Below, one piece after another: positions 22,601-33,640 of a DNA stretch of 64,000 nucleotides. A program made the translations under genes and the position numbers. Each line of letters opens with the position of its first letter. Position 1 is the stretch's first letter. The notes beneath the pieces are model-generated. The model had not been told where the DNA came from and ran no database searches. It saw only the letters and a program-made list of their open reading frames with translations. Origin of the DNA: Trissonchulus latispiculum (taxonomy: Eukaryota; Nematoda; Enoplea; Enoplida; Ironidae); assembly GCA_030248195.1 (NCBI GenBank), contig JASAND010006638.1, forward strand, positions 1 through 64,000. Direction: 5' to 3'.

Positions 22601-24648
22601 CTAAGTTATCATTTGAAGGTTTGCCAATATAATGTATATACTTTTAGAATTCTCAGGAACCCGAGATTTAAAAAAATCCGGAAAAATCCGGAATTTTGGG
22701 TTTCATTCACGGATTATATAAAATTTTTAGTTTTCGCCCAATTTTTATCACAATCAAAATAATGTTTTTATATTCGAATAGAGCTGCTCCGCTACAAATT
22801 TGTGCTCTTAGAAGGTTTTCACAAAAATGTACACAATTTCCGGAATTCCGGGATTTCAAAATTTCCGGATTTTAGAAATTTTCTCCAATACCCCTCAATA
22901 TGTGTATCATTCGCACACTCTTGATGAGCTAAGCAAAGTTTCTAATAGAGTCAACTCGCAGAAATGAACCCACTTCTCGGAATTCAAGAAAAACTTCCAA
23001 GCTAGAGTGAAATGCGGAATTTGTTAATTCCAGGAATTTGGTGCATTTTTGGACATTGGTTCTATTACAAGCTTTGTTCAGCTCATCAAGAGTTTTCGAA
23101 TGATACCCATATTGTGGGTATTGGAGAAAATTTTTTAAATCCTGAAAATCCAGTTTTCGCGAATTCCGGGAATTGAGTGCATTTTCACTAGTTTGTTCTA
23201 ATACAAAAGTTGTTCAGCCCGATAAGAACTGACGAATGATATCCATCTTGTGGGTATTGGAGGAAATTTTTACAATCCGGTAAATTTCAAAACCCGGAAT
23301 TCCGGAACTTGCGTGCATTTTCGTGAAAAGCTTCTAAGAGCAAAATTGTGTAGCGGGACCAGCTCTATTCAACTGTGAAAAACCACATTTTGATTGCGAT
23401 AAAAATTGGGCGAAAAACAAAAAATTTTAAATTTTCCCTGAATGAAATCAGAAATTTTTCGGATTTTCGAACACTCTGGTTCCTGAGGATTCCAAAAATA
23501 TATACATTATATAGTCTACCTTTTTATGATAATTCAGGTCAGCCGCTCACATTTCGGTTACAAGATTTTTTGGTCAGACTTTAGCAATCTTTCAAATATT
23601 AGATAGAAGAATTAAATTGGCAGCAGTTTTGAGACATCTTTTGTCAAACCTGAACATTTTTGGAAGTTTCAAATGGATCCCTTAAAATGAAGTACGGGTT
23701 TCGGTTCAGGAGAAGATGGGGTGCGAGACAACTATTTTTATCTTCATTTGTATATCTCCACACCGGTGAGAGCGAATTAGCCAAAGCATAGCAGAGTTTC
23801 AATAGGGTGAGCGGTTTTCTTTTGTAATTTTAGGTTTCTTCTGTTTCGATATCTTGCAAAGTGTTGCCCGTCAGGCTATGGCTTGGCAAGCCTTGCATGA
23901 TCTATTAATCTACCGTGAGCAAGTGACAAGAACACTGTCTCAATGTCTACTAATGCCCGGACCTCACCTGATTGCAATCGCTGAATTCATTAATCCAACG
24001 ATAACTATGCTTTTTGTTATCGATAGGTGTCTGGCAATATTTGCTTTCTACTGGTATTGGAAACAGACCAATAATTATGCTTTCGGTGTCTTAGCCGGTG
24101 CTGTTTCAGCTACCTTTGTGGGTTATCTGGCAGGATTGAGCATGGCTTACACGTTTGGACTTTCGTCCGAAATAAAAGGATTGGGATGTCGCATGTCCGG
24201 AGCTTTCGGCAAAGTTTTCCCCGTATGGTTCACTTGTTATCAGTGTATATGTGGTTGGGTTGGCTTCTCTAGTATTGTCATTGCCAACACAGCGACCATT
24301 CTAAAGGCAAAGCGATACAAAAGCCAATCTCAATCAGTGGCAAATTACCAAAGCCATTTGAAAATAACCAAGTATTTTTCAGGAATAGGTTGCATAACAT
24401 TTCTGTTTGTGGTGATGCCTAAAACACTTCTCGCAATGCAACGATTTGTAAATGTTTCTGTGTTTCCGACAAATACAAATCCTTCTCAACTCTTCAACGT
24501 GATAATGCCGGCTTGCAGTCCACTTAACATAGCACTGCTGGTGCATCTTAATGCTGAATTTAAGGAACAATTAATTAAGCTAGCGTTTTGCTCGAGGGCA
24601 ACACAACCTGAACAAATTGTGACTTTGTCGTCACTTCGATCAAAATAG
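19616..24648 (+). CDS. 7TM receptor paralogue 3 (two exons, 4-kb intron)
   Basis: A predicted GPCR of 340 aa, from joined exons 19616-19823 and 23834-24648. The donor GCAG|GTAAGT and acceptor AATTTTAG|GT split a Gly codon in phase 1. ATG at 19616 is preferred to the upstream in-frame TTG. Two sequons, NTS at residue 3 and NQT at residue 10, precede TM1. Exon 1 ends with RSDKGMILLAG, as in receptor 2. Exon 2 has Cys107, DRC at 133-135, WYWK, LGCR, then TM5-TM7 with SPLNIALLVHLN. Total length equals that of receptor 2, although the intron is seven times longer because of inserted elements. The ligand is unknown. Confidence 0.85.
20356..20968. mobile_element. 613-bp palindromic MITE-like element, copy 1
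   Basis: Starts GGGGCCAATTTCATA and ends with its reverse complement TATGAAATTGGCCCC. The subterminal regions on both sides are packed with GCAAGT/ACTTGC words, so the ends can fold into long stems. The middle is AT-rich. It lies in the intron of receptor 3. No coding capacity, so non-autonomous. Confidence 0.85.
20970..21581. mobile_element. 612-bp MITE-like element, copy 2
   Basis: Begins GGGGTCAATTTCATAAAAC one base after copy 1 ends, and finishes with GAAATTGGCCCC. It is strongly similar to copy 1 along its whole length, including the GTCGTCTAGTAGATTTTAAC segment in the middle, which fixes the same orientation. Confidence 0.85.
21583..22192. mobile_element. 610-bp MITE-like element, copy 3 (diverged)
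   Basis: Begins GGGGCCGGTTTCATAAAAC one base after copy 2 ends, and finishes with GAAATTGGCCCC followed by AGTT. The subterminal GCAAGT repeats are present but the interior is much more diverged than between copies 1 and 2. Confidence 0.82.
22554..23584. mobile_element. 1.03-kb element with long terminal inverted repeats
   Basis: The left end CTAAAGTCTGACCAAAAAAT is mirrored at the right end. Inverted similarity continues inwards through GAAATGTGAGCGGCTG, the TATATAC segment and the AGGAACC segment, so most of the element can fold back. The interior is rich in CCGGAATT-type words. It lies in the receptor 3 intron. A fragment of the same family is at about 61030-61170. No ORF. Confidence 0.82.
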
Positions 24649-27124
24649 TTTTGAATGCTGAGATCTTTGTAAAACGGGCACGTAAACTGTATGCTTGGCT
24701 TCAACTTATATCTTCTGTTTTCGCGTAAGTGAATGTGTTAACGTCTGTTGCATAACAAAGGAAGGCAGTAAATTGTGATACGTTCATTGCTTAAAATCGG
24801 AATATATAAGCTCTACTTACCAACTGGGCTGTTTAACAGCTTAGCAGTCCAAGATGTAGGTAGGTCTTAAGCAACTAGGAAGGAAAATCTGGAAGGAAAC
24901 AGTTGGAAGAAAATATGTAAAATGCCAATGGAATTATCAGAACTCCCAGGGACATCGTGGTGGGCGCATTAATTCGTGGTTAACGGCAGACGGTAAACAA
25001 TATGTTAATCTAGTCGACGACCGATCGACAGGCTCCGAAAAATAAATCACACTTGCTAATTCACTACGCCCACCATTGACTGAACCGATTCGCTGTTAAC
25101 CTTTTCCGTTTCCTGCTTTTTGCGTATCTTGTCGTTTCTTATTGTTTTGACCTGGCAAAGAATGAGAAATTTCAAATTTATTCCTCCAGTAAAACCAAAG
25201 GTGAAATGAGTCTATTTAGTGTGTATAAGTCTAAATGTGTATAAGACTATTCTTTTGTAACGTTTCTCTAAAACATCACCTAAATGTGTAGTAAGTATAG
25301 ATTTCGTAGCTAACTTGATCTGCAAAATTATAGGCTTGCTGACATTCATTTGTCCCCAACATGGTAATTAGTACGATCAGGATATTAGGATCCTATTGCG
25401 TCAGGATTTAAAAAAGAACATTAAATTTTAAGTTTAAATTTAAAGAAAGATTTAAAACTTGTGAAAAACAACGGTTAGAGTTTCCTTCATTAGGTACATT
25501 GTTCTAGTTATCTAAAATTTGTTCGATTCATGCTTGTAAGCAGCAGCCATTAAAACATTAATATATTGAAGTTTTGATTTTTGCCACAATGGTAGTAAAT
25601 TATTGCTCGAAATTATTATTTTCTATTGAATTTGATTTTAGTTGTTCCCTGGTTTAGAAGACATTTGATATTTAAGTAAGGCCAATAGTCATGAATCAAA
25701 TTCAGTTATTTCAAATATTGCAGTCATCATGTTGTTAGAGCATATCTATCCCAACCAGTTTAGCAACCTCCCCCAGGTCCAAAAACCGTCCCACATCGTG
25801 TACTTGTAACTCCTGTACCCCTCAGATTTTTTACTCTTTCGTTTCACCTTTGTTACAAGTGAACTTTCAACTCAACCAGATCTACGCAGTATTAAAACCT
25901 GAGCCAGATGTACTGTGGCCACGCCCGTTCACTATATTAACGTAAGTAATGCATAATCTCAACAAATTTGGCTAAAGGTCTAGTCGTCAACACGTCTTCT
26001 CGAAAAATTTCAAATTTTATGCGACCCCAAAAACTTGAACCTGAAATTTGAAATTTGAAGTTTTAATGCATAAACAGAGTCTAAATTATTCAACTTGGAA
26101 GATGCTCTGTGAGTATTCCGGTTCACTATTTTCGCATCCAACCAACGATCGGCTATACCTAGTTTTGTTTTTCAGCAGGTAGTAGTTGTAATAAGCAATA
26201 ATTTTTGGATAATGGGAGGTTCCAAACGCTACCCAAAATTACGCAGTATTTATAATAACTATAAATTTTCTTTAAATCTTTAAATTATCGTTAACGGTTA
26301 GGTTAGGTTTTTAGGTAGTAGTGTTATTTATAGTTATTTAGGTCGTAGTCATGATAGCTATAGACTAATGAAACAACCAGACACATTTTGATTCCGAATT
26401 CCCATATGCTTTTTTGAAATCAATGCTCACATGGTTTCGTTCCTTCACCTATATCAATATTAATCATTCCCGGCCGTTCTGAAGCACTGTTTCTTACAGG
26501 CAATCCAATGTGAAACCGACTTTATTAAAATAGATTTCTTATAACGAGATACATAAAATGATAAGACAAGGCATGTTTCGTGATAAGTAAAACATTGTGA
26601 CAAATCATTATGGTGTCATCAACACAAGAACTTGAATGCTGCAAAAATGGCATTGGATAGCCCACCATAATAACAGTCTCCGCTTGCAATTAACACAACT
26701 AGTAAAACACATTGCCGCAAACTGGAAACAGAGTTCAAATTAGTGAAAACCGCTGCGAAACAAACTTATGCGTCTCAAAGATCAGAATTTATATATGAGA
26801 AAGACGTGTGTTTTCGTGTATTACATCAATTAAACTAAAAATAAGATAAACAATACTAAGTTAATCTGACTGGATGAATTATTTGGATAAAGCAGATTGG
26901 ATGGAGTACTGTGCCAACATCTGTGCGAACATGTTCTTGGACCTTTGTTAGCTTTATTCTTTTTAAACATGAAAACGAATGCAACAGGAGTTAGTTAGTG
27001 CTGTCAATACCAGAACAATTCTTACATATACAATTCCATAAACTGACAAACAAACAAATGTAGATTTTTAACCATCAAGAGCAAACTAATTTATCAGATT
27101 GCCTCGCAAAATTTGCAACTACGA
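24649..27124. other. Intergenic between convergent receptors 3 and 4
   Basis: No coding sequence recognised. Near 24955-25105 there are loosely inverted words (TGGTGGGCG / CGCCCACCA and GTGGTTAACGGC / GCTGTTAACC) that may mark a small degraded TIR element. A reverse-strand AATAAA (TTTATT at 26953-26958) lies about 170 bp beyond the receptor 4 stop. Confidence 0.45.
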
Positions 27125-28056
27125 TTAAGAAGTTTCCAAAGCGACCATGGTATCAGAATTTCTGCTACGATTATCTGTGATTGAATGCACATGTTGTACA
27201 CTACACGGTGCCAGCGCCCTACGTGACGGGTCACATTTATCAACCGCAACTGTTGGCGGCTGTCTGCCGTAATCTATTTTGGAATGTATGCGACAAATTT
27301 GAAAGAATCTTGATTTGAAATCTTTATTATAAAATGCCAAAACTGCTACATTCATCGGGCCTGACAAAGTCGAAAAAATAAATGTAATTTGAATAAACTC
27401 TGTTCCTTTAGGATAGAAAGACATGTCGAGTTGTCTTGAAAGCATTAAAATAGTTTTGTTCACAGTAATAAATGCAAAGCTCACCACAGCCATAGCAAAT
27501 AAATATTTTGTTATTTTCTTATGACAGCTAAATTTATTACTGTGGGAGCTATCAGATGCAATTCTCGCGGCTTTTTTGTATGTACTTATAGTAGCCACAC
27601 ACATGGCTAAAAAACCCACCCAACCGCATGTCGACTAATACGAAGAAAAGCTAATGGAGAACGTTTGCGTGAATACGGCATTAATGCGACAACCTAAGCT
27701 ACGCATTCCTTTGCTCCAACCCACAATGAGTACACATATCCAACCTCCAGAGTATCCAACTACAGTAGTAATACCAACAAGACTAAGTAAAACGTAGGAA
27801 TAGCGTTTAGGTTGCTTCCAGTACCAAATAAACGCGAAAATTGCCAAACATCGATCTACACCAAGAAACATCATCATGGTAGAGCTGGCCAAGTGACTCA
27901 ACACCATAACGTGACCGCCTGGCAGTAAAAGACAATCCTTATATGTTCGGTAAGGAATCGAACCGGAGTGATTTTTTGGCAAGTAAAGATCATACAATGC
28001 TTGAGCAGCCATTAATGCTCGTCCTATTCCGACAAAATTATCCACTATAGCTTGTC
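27125..28056 (-). pseudogene. 7TM receptor paralogue 4, exon 2 with an in-frame TAG
   Basis: Exon 2 of a GPCR closely related to receptor 1, on the reverse strand. It opens at an acceptor GTTTAAG|GA in the family's phase-1 position, then runs through IGRALMAAQAL, PGGHVMVLSHLASSTM, DRC, WYWK and LGCR. At 27635-27637 a TAG stands where receptor 1 has CAG (Gln of FQSVCGW). The frame then continues unbroken through TM5-TM7 (FSTLSGPMNVAVLAFYN) to a C-tail longer than in receptor 1. No exon 1 was found upstream within the window: 40 bp further on begins the giant inverted repeat. It could be a recent pseudogene, a sequencing error at one base, or a readthrough gene. Pseudogene is the safest reading. 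Confidence 0.8.
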
Positions 28057-28689
28057 CTTAAACATAGGAAAATAAGTAAAGCAGTTTAGTCATTCTTTTC
28101 TCGCGAAGCCAGGGCGCCAGCTAGAAGACAACCACCAAAAAACCACCCTCGGACAAGTTTCAACCTGGTGTTGAAAAAATTCTCAAAACCACAATGAATA
28201 CCCGATAAGTCCCTAATTGTGGTTGGTAGGTTAGGTGCCCAAGTGCTCACGATACCACATATCCCAGCCCTACTGGCTCCTACGCTGTGGCCTGGGCCAC
28301 CCGGTTTTTTTTGGGAACGAATTCCCAAAAACACCAGTTCGGACATTGAAAAAATAGGTCACAGCAGCCATCGTATTTGTTTTTCTGGTGATATTAATGC
28401 GGTTTTAGAACGCTTTACCCCAAAAACATCATAATAACTTATATTTGGATTCTTTGAGGTGATTTGACTGGCTCAGACAGGCAGGAACCCGGACCCGTGG
28501 GTCCTAAAGTTGGACCCTGACCTGCCCCGCCCCGCGGGGATCCGGTTCCCTGTCTCGGCGCTACCTCTGGTACAATTGTGCTCACGCGATAGTTTTGCCT
28601 TATGAGTCTGTATCTTTTTTGTTGTAGTAGTATTAGCCTTCTTTAGCAGCTTGTACCGTTGGTTCTCGTTTTCTTAAAAAAACTCGTTT

Positions 28690-28960
28690 CAGAGTGAGCA
28701 TGCAATTCTATGACAAAAGATGCTCACCTCACTTAGGGCTTTCATTTGGTACCACATTTCGCCACTGTTGAAAAATTTCATTTTTGACCGAAAATTGCCT
28801 AAGTCCCCATCCCACCCCACTGTAGCACACAACAGTCTGTTTGAGCAGGCAATTCTATGACAAAAGTTGCTCAGGCCACTTAGAGCTTTCATTTTGTACC
28901 AAAATCGATAACTTTTGAAAAATTTCATTTTTGACCGAAAATTGCATAAGAGAAAGTTTT
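28690..28960. repeat. Two diverged satellite units, outer part of left arm
   Basis: Two copies of the about 147-bp satellite family in reverse orientation relative to 43 kb (GACAAAAGTTGCTC, GAAAAATTTCATTTTTGACC words). Mirrored at about 36800-37075 in the right arm. Confidence 0.75.
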
Positions 28961-29159
28961 GAGAGGCCAAGTAGAGCCTAGAATGGGCCTCCAGGTAGCG
29001 TTTGCGGACATGACCCTCCAGGCGGCAAAATGGAACCAGCCAGCAACTTGGGTCAGTCGGGCAGCAAAATTGATAGCGGGAATCGATTCTCCGTCCGTAA
29101 AAACCTTTGCATGCAAAATTTGAGCCTTCCAGGTCGCAAACTAAGCGAAAAAACTAAGG

Positions 29160-29928
29160 GCTTCTGTGCCTCTCGTGGGGACCCAACAAAATTTAATCCT
29201 TAATGACTTTTAATGACTCGTTAAGTGGCTCCCTGCTGGGTTGAGTTGGACTGTCTTAACAATAGAGAAGGTCAGTTCAAGGTCAAATTGAACTGTGCCT
29301 ATTTAGGTCCCCACACCAGCACAAATTTCACCGTAACCTATAAGCAAAGTTAATGCTACGTAGGGAAGAATAAATCTTGATAGTTTCCTTCTATTGACTG
29401 TTAAATATTAAACAAAGTTGTAATTTTAAGAACACGGCTTGTCTAAATAATCTGGAAACTTTTTCTGCTTTTGATTGCTGACTGTTAGCATATTAAAGAT
29501 TTTTCTTCAGTAATTCTTTATAATTATTTTCTAAATATAAATTTATTTCTAAAAATAAAAAGATAAAGTTATGAAAAATAACGTTTTTAGTTTTAAGTTA
29601 GAGTTATAGAAATAAAGCTTAGACACAAGTTACTAGACAAGCCATGTTTCGGTAAAATTACACTTTAGTATGATTAGTTAAAAAACTAACAGTCAATACA
29701 AGGAAAGAATTATTCATCACTCACTACATAGCATTAACTTTATCTATAGATTACGGTAACATTTGTGCTGGTGTGGGGACCTAAATAGGCAGAGTTCAAT
29801 TCTACCTTGAATTGACCTTCTCTATTGTTGAGACTGTCCAACTTTACTCAGTAGGCAGCCACTTAACGCTGGAAGAAAAGTCATTAAGGATTAAATTTTG
29901 TTGGGTCCCCACGAGGGGCACAGAAGCC
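29160..29928. mobile_element. 769-bp MITE-like element with 8-bp target duplication (left arm)
   Basis: Terminal inverted repeats of about 200 bp begin GGCTTCTGTGCC and include GTGGGGACCCAAC and the AGGTCCCCACACCAGC segment. It is flanked on both sides by AAACTAAG (29152-29159 and 29929-29936). The uninterrupted version of the site is present at about 42548-42555 and 45759-45766. Eight-bp duplications fit hAT or Merlin-type transposases. No coding capacity. Confidence 0.88.
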
Positions 29929-31619
29929 AAACTAAGTTCTAAGTTGGACCCAAAATTCACCAACTTTGGCAGGCCAGTAGCCAAAAATTACGCCCCCGGC
30001 AGGAAAATCACATAGCAATTGAACGCCCCTGATATGTGTCCTATTAAGCCATATAGGCAGTATTGCCCCATATATAGCGCAGTCTGACTTATTAAGGGGA
30101 CATTGATGCATACTTTTTGGCTATTTTAGTGTTTTGGCCGACTTTGGCCCCCCACCAAAAATTTTTTCCGGCTCTGGGAGGCATAAAAACTAACCTATCG
30201 GCTTATTTTTTGTGGCGTACTCCAAGAATATATATGGTTTTCATAGGCAAAAATTTTTCTATCTGTTGTTATTAAAGCTACAAAACCGCCTTACCAAACG
30301 TCAAAGAGAAGAACCGGAAAAAACATCTCTCGTAAGCGATTTTTGGCATAACTTTTTTAACGGAAAATGGTACGGGAATGAAACTTCAGGAACATACCAA
30401 ACTCGACACGTACAATTTTTTGCGCACATAATCTGCGCAGGCTCTGTGAAGGATCTGCGCAGCCTTGTTTTACACTGTCATTAAACCATTTTCACTCATA
30501 TTATTGGGGTCGCTACCGCGCCCCCTATGATATATATATAGCCATGGGGGAAAAACCCACATTTTCGGATTTTGGCTGGAACTTTTTTATTATAAGCGCT
30601 ATATGAGAACTTTATATCCCATCTTACTTGGCGTACTTAGATCTATCTTTTAAGCCCATTTGCACTTCTCTATGTTGTACCGTCGGGCCGGTATAATGCA
30701 AAAAGTAGCGGGGGAAAAACCCAATGGGGGGGGGAAACCCAAATGGGGGGAAAACCCACCCCTCACAGGTCTCAAAAATTGTAGTAGCGCTATTCTGAAA
30801 CTTCCGGTGTAAAATTCAACTCTTTTTTTAGCTAGTTTAAATCAAAAAACCCGATCTAAGTACCTTTTTTTGAGATTTCATGTGCCATTGAAAATGCAGC
30901 ATCAAACGGACAGGTTTCATAAAGTTTAACACATAAACATAGGGTAATTTTTGAAAAATGAAAAAAAAGGAATTTGCTAAAACTTATTAGTCTATCGTTC
31001 AGAGAATGGTTTTTTACGTTCAATTGGTTGTTAAAATCCACAGTTGGACCTGTCCTGGGTCCTCCAGTACCGAAATGGCACTTTCAGGGTTTTTGGCGCA
31101 TAGCTAGCCAGGGAAGTAAAATTATCCAAATCTGACGCCATAGGATGATGGAGCGTCCTCGATAGTACCGTGCTATAGTGTCAAATTGTTTCCGTGTTTG
31201 ATGGTTAAAAAATTTTTCAAAAAAAATTGGGTGGGTTTCCCCCCCGAAGTGGGTTTTTCCCCGCCACATTTGGCAAGGTGCCAGACCAACGGTGCATCGG
31301 ATCGATCTAATTCTGGCTGTGTGCAAAGAGGAAGACTTGCCATCATTGCAGATATTTGCAAAACTTTTCTAGCCCAACCCAGTCAAAAGTTACATCGGTT
31401 CAAACTTTTGCAAAATTTTGGCATGGTTGGACCAAAAAGTAGGTGCCATTTTCAAAATGTCATAAAATGAGCAGGAGTGAACCAAATGACTTGATGTTTG
31501 CACACATAGGTAAGAAAGAGTCGCGCTATCTGCTGCTATGCTTTGGAGCTCATAGCTCCAACCCATGGTCCAGGAGGCGGGTGAGTTTTTTCCCCCAAAA
31601 GGAGGTGGGTTTTTTCCCC

Positions 31620-31880
31620 ATGGCTATATATATATATATATATATACATTTTTTGACCAAAATTTTGAATTTTCAAAAAAGTCAAAAAGAGTTACAAATC
31701 GTTTGTCTTTGCGCTGATATGAATGAAAACAACTATAGTAACGTTTGTATGTCAAACATTTTTGCAAAATTTAAATTTTCACGAAAATTTTTGAAAATTT
31801 TCGATTTGGACCCCCAATTTCTAGGCCCCGGGCCCGGCCCCGGTGCATCTCTAATATATATATATATATATATATACAAG
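31620..31880. repeat. (TA)n tracts around a G/C-rich island, left arm
   Basis: Two (TA)n runs (about 31625-31647 and 31853-31877) bracket a segment ending in a CCCCGGGCCCGGCCCCGG block. The second run abuts CAAGTAACAAAAATGCTCC, a terminal motif seen elsewhere in the window. Mirrored in the right arm. Confidence 0.8.
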
Positions 31881-31999
31881 TAACAAAAATGCTCCGCACA
31901 AAGGAGGATAATATCTGTGTGATGGCCTGTGTCTATCCTTAAAATTGATAAAATAAAGACAAAAATGTACATATATATATACCACAACAAGTTTGGGTG

Positions 32000-33640
32000 G
32001 ATGGCTCTATGACGGAAGTTGATTCGTTCGCTTAGGGTTTTCATTTGATGCCAAAGTTCACCACTTTTGAAAAATTTCATTTTTGACCCAAAATCGTCTA
32101 AGTCCCCACCCCACCCCACCACAGCACTCTACAGCCACTTTGGGTCCGCAGTTCTATGACAAAAGTTGCTCAGCTCACTTAGGGCTTTCATTTGATGCCA
32201 AAGTTCACCACTTTTAAAAATTTTAATTTTTGACCAAAATCGTCTAAGTCCCCACCCCACCCCATCACAGTACTCTACAGCCACTTTAGGTTCGCACTTT
32301 TATGAAAAAGTTGCTCAGTTCGATGCGGGCTTTCATTTGGTATCAAATTTGACCACTTTTGAACAATTTCATTTTTGACCCAAAATTGCCTAAGACCCCA
32401 CCCCACCCCACCACAGCCCTCTACAGCCACTTTGGGTACGCAGTTCTATGACAAAAGTTGCTCAGTTCGCTTAGGGTTTTCATTTGATGCCAAAGTTCAC
32501 CACTTTTGAAAAATTTCATTTTAGACCCAAAAACTTCTAATTCCCCACCCCACCACAGCACTCTACAGCCACTTTGGGTACGCAGTTCTATGACAAAAAT
32601 TGCTCAGCTCACTTAGGACTTTCATTTGATACCAAATTTCACCATTTTTGAAAAATTTCATTTTGGACCCAAAACCGTCTAAGTCCCCACCCCACCTCAC
32701 CACAGCACTCTACAGCCACTTTAGGTACGCACTTCTATGACAAAAGTTGCTCAGTTCGATGCGGGCTTTCATTTGGTATCAAATTTGACCAATTTTGAAA
32801 AATTTCATTTTTTGCCCAAAATCGCCTAAGACCCCACCCCACCCCACCACAGGCCTCTACAGCCACTTTGGGTACGCAGTTCTATGACAAAAGTTGCTCA
32901 GTTCGCTTAGGGTTTTCATTTGATGCCAAAGTTCTCCACTTTTGAAAAATTTCATTTTAGACCGCAAAAACTTCCACCTAATAGGTCTAATTCCCCACCC
33001 CACCACAGCACTCTACAGCCACTTTGGGTACGCAGTTCTATGACAAAAATTGCTCAGCTCACTTAGGACTTTCATTTGATACCAAATTTCACCATTTTTG
33101 AAAAATTTCATTTTGGACCCAAAACCGTCTAAGTCCCCACCCCACCTCACCACAGCACTCTACAGCCACTTTAGGTACGCACTTCTATGACAAAAGTTGC
33201 TCAGTTCGTTGTGCGGCTTTCATTTGGTATCAAATTTGACAACTTTTGAAAAATTTCATTTTTTGCCCAAAATCGCCTAAGACCCCACCCCACCCCACCA
33301 CAGGCCTCTACAGCCACTTTGGGTACGCAGTTCTATGACAAAAGTTGCTCAGTTCGCTTAGGGTTTTCATTTGATGCCAAAGTTCTCCACTTTTGAAAAA
33401 TTTCATTTTTGACCACTTGACCCCCCAACCGACTGACCCTTCAAACGGCAAAGTGGAACCAGCCCAGCAAAATAGGTACATCCACACCGTACGTAAGTAG
33501 GTACGTAAGTCCACACCTTGTCCACAGTTTGGTCAAAAATTAAAATTTTTAAAAGTGGTGAACTTTGGCATCAAATGAAAGCCCTAAGTGAGCTGAGCAA
33601 CTTTTGTTATAGAACTGCGGACCCAAAGTGGCTGTAGAGT
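32000..33640. repeat. Satellite array at the centre of the giant inverted repeat
   Basis: About 11 tandem units related to the 147-bp satellite, marked by CTCTACAGCCACTTTGGGT, CTATGACAAAAGTTGCTCAG and GAAAAATTTCATTTTT. The non-palindromic core is 32238-33527, and the array extends a little into both arms. All core units run in one orientation, opposite to the 43-47 kb arrays. Confidence 0.9.

Larger units (their letters stand above)
28095..32237. repeat. Giant inverted repeat, left arm (4.14 kb)
   Basis: Reverse complement of 33528-37669. Paired positions sum to about 65764-65766 along the whole length, so there is almost no indel difference, and only scattered substitutions were noticed. 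The outer boundary is sharp at CTTTTCTCGCGAAG; the flanking bases differ on the two sides and no target duplication is obvious. The arm contains satellite units at its inner end, a 769-bp MITE-like insert, (TA)n tracts, and pieces shared with the 38-47 kb region. No convincing gene. Confidence 0.93.

Noticed and set aside
30212..30484. 90-codon basic ORF mirrored at 35279-35551
   Set aside because: Present in both palindrome arms only; the related module at 41.9-42.3 kb does not keep the frame, so there is no sign of coding constraint.
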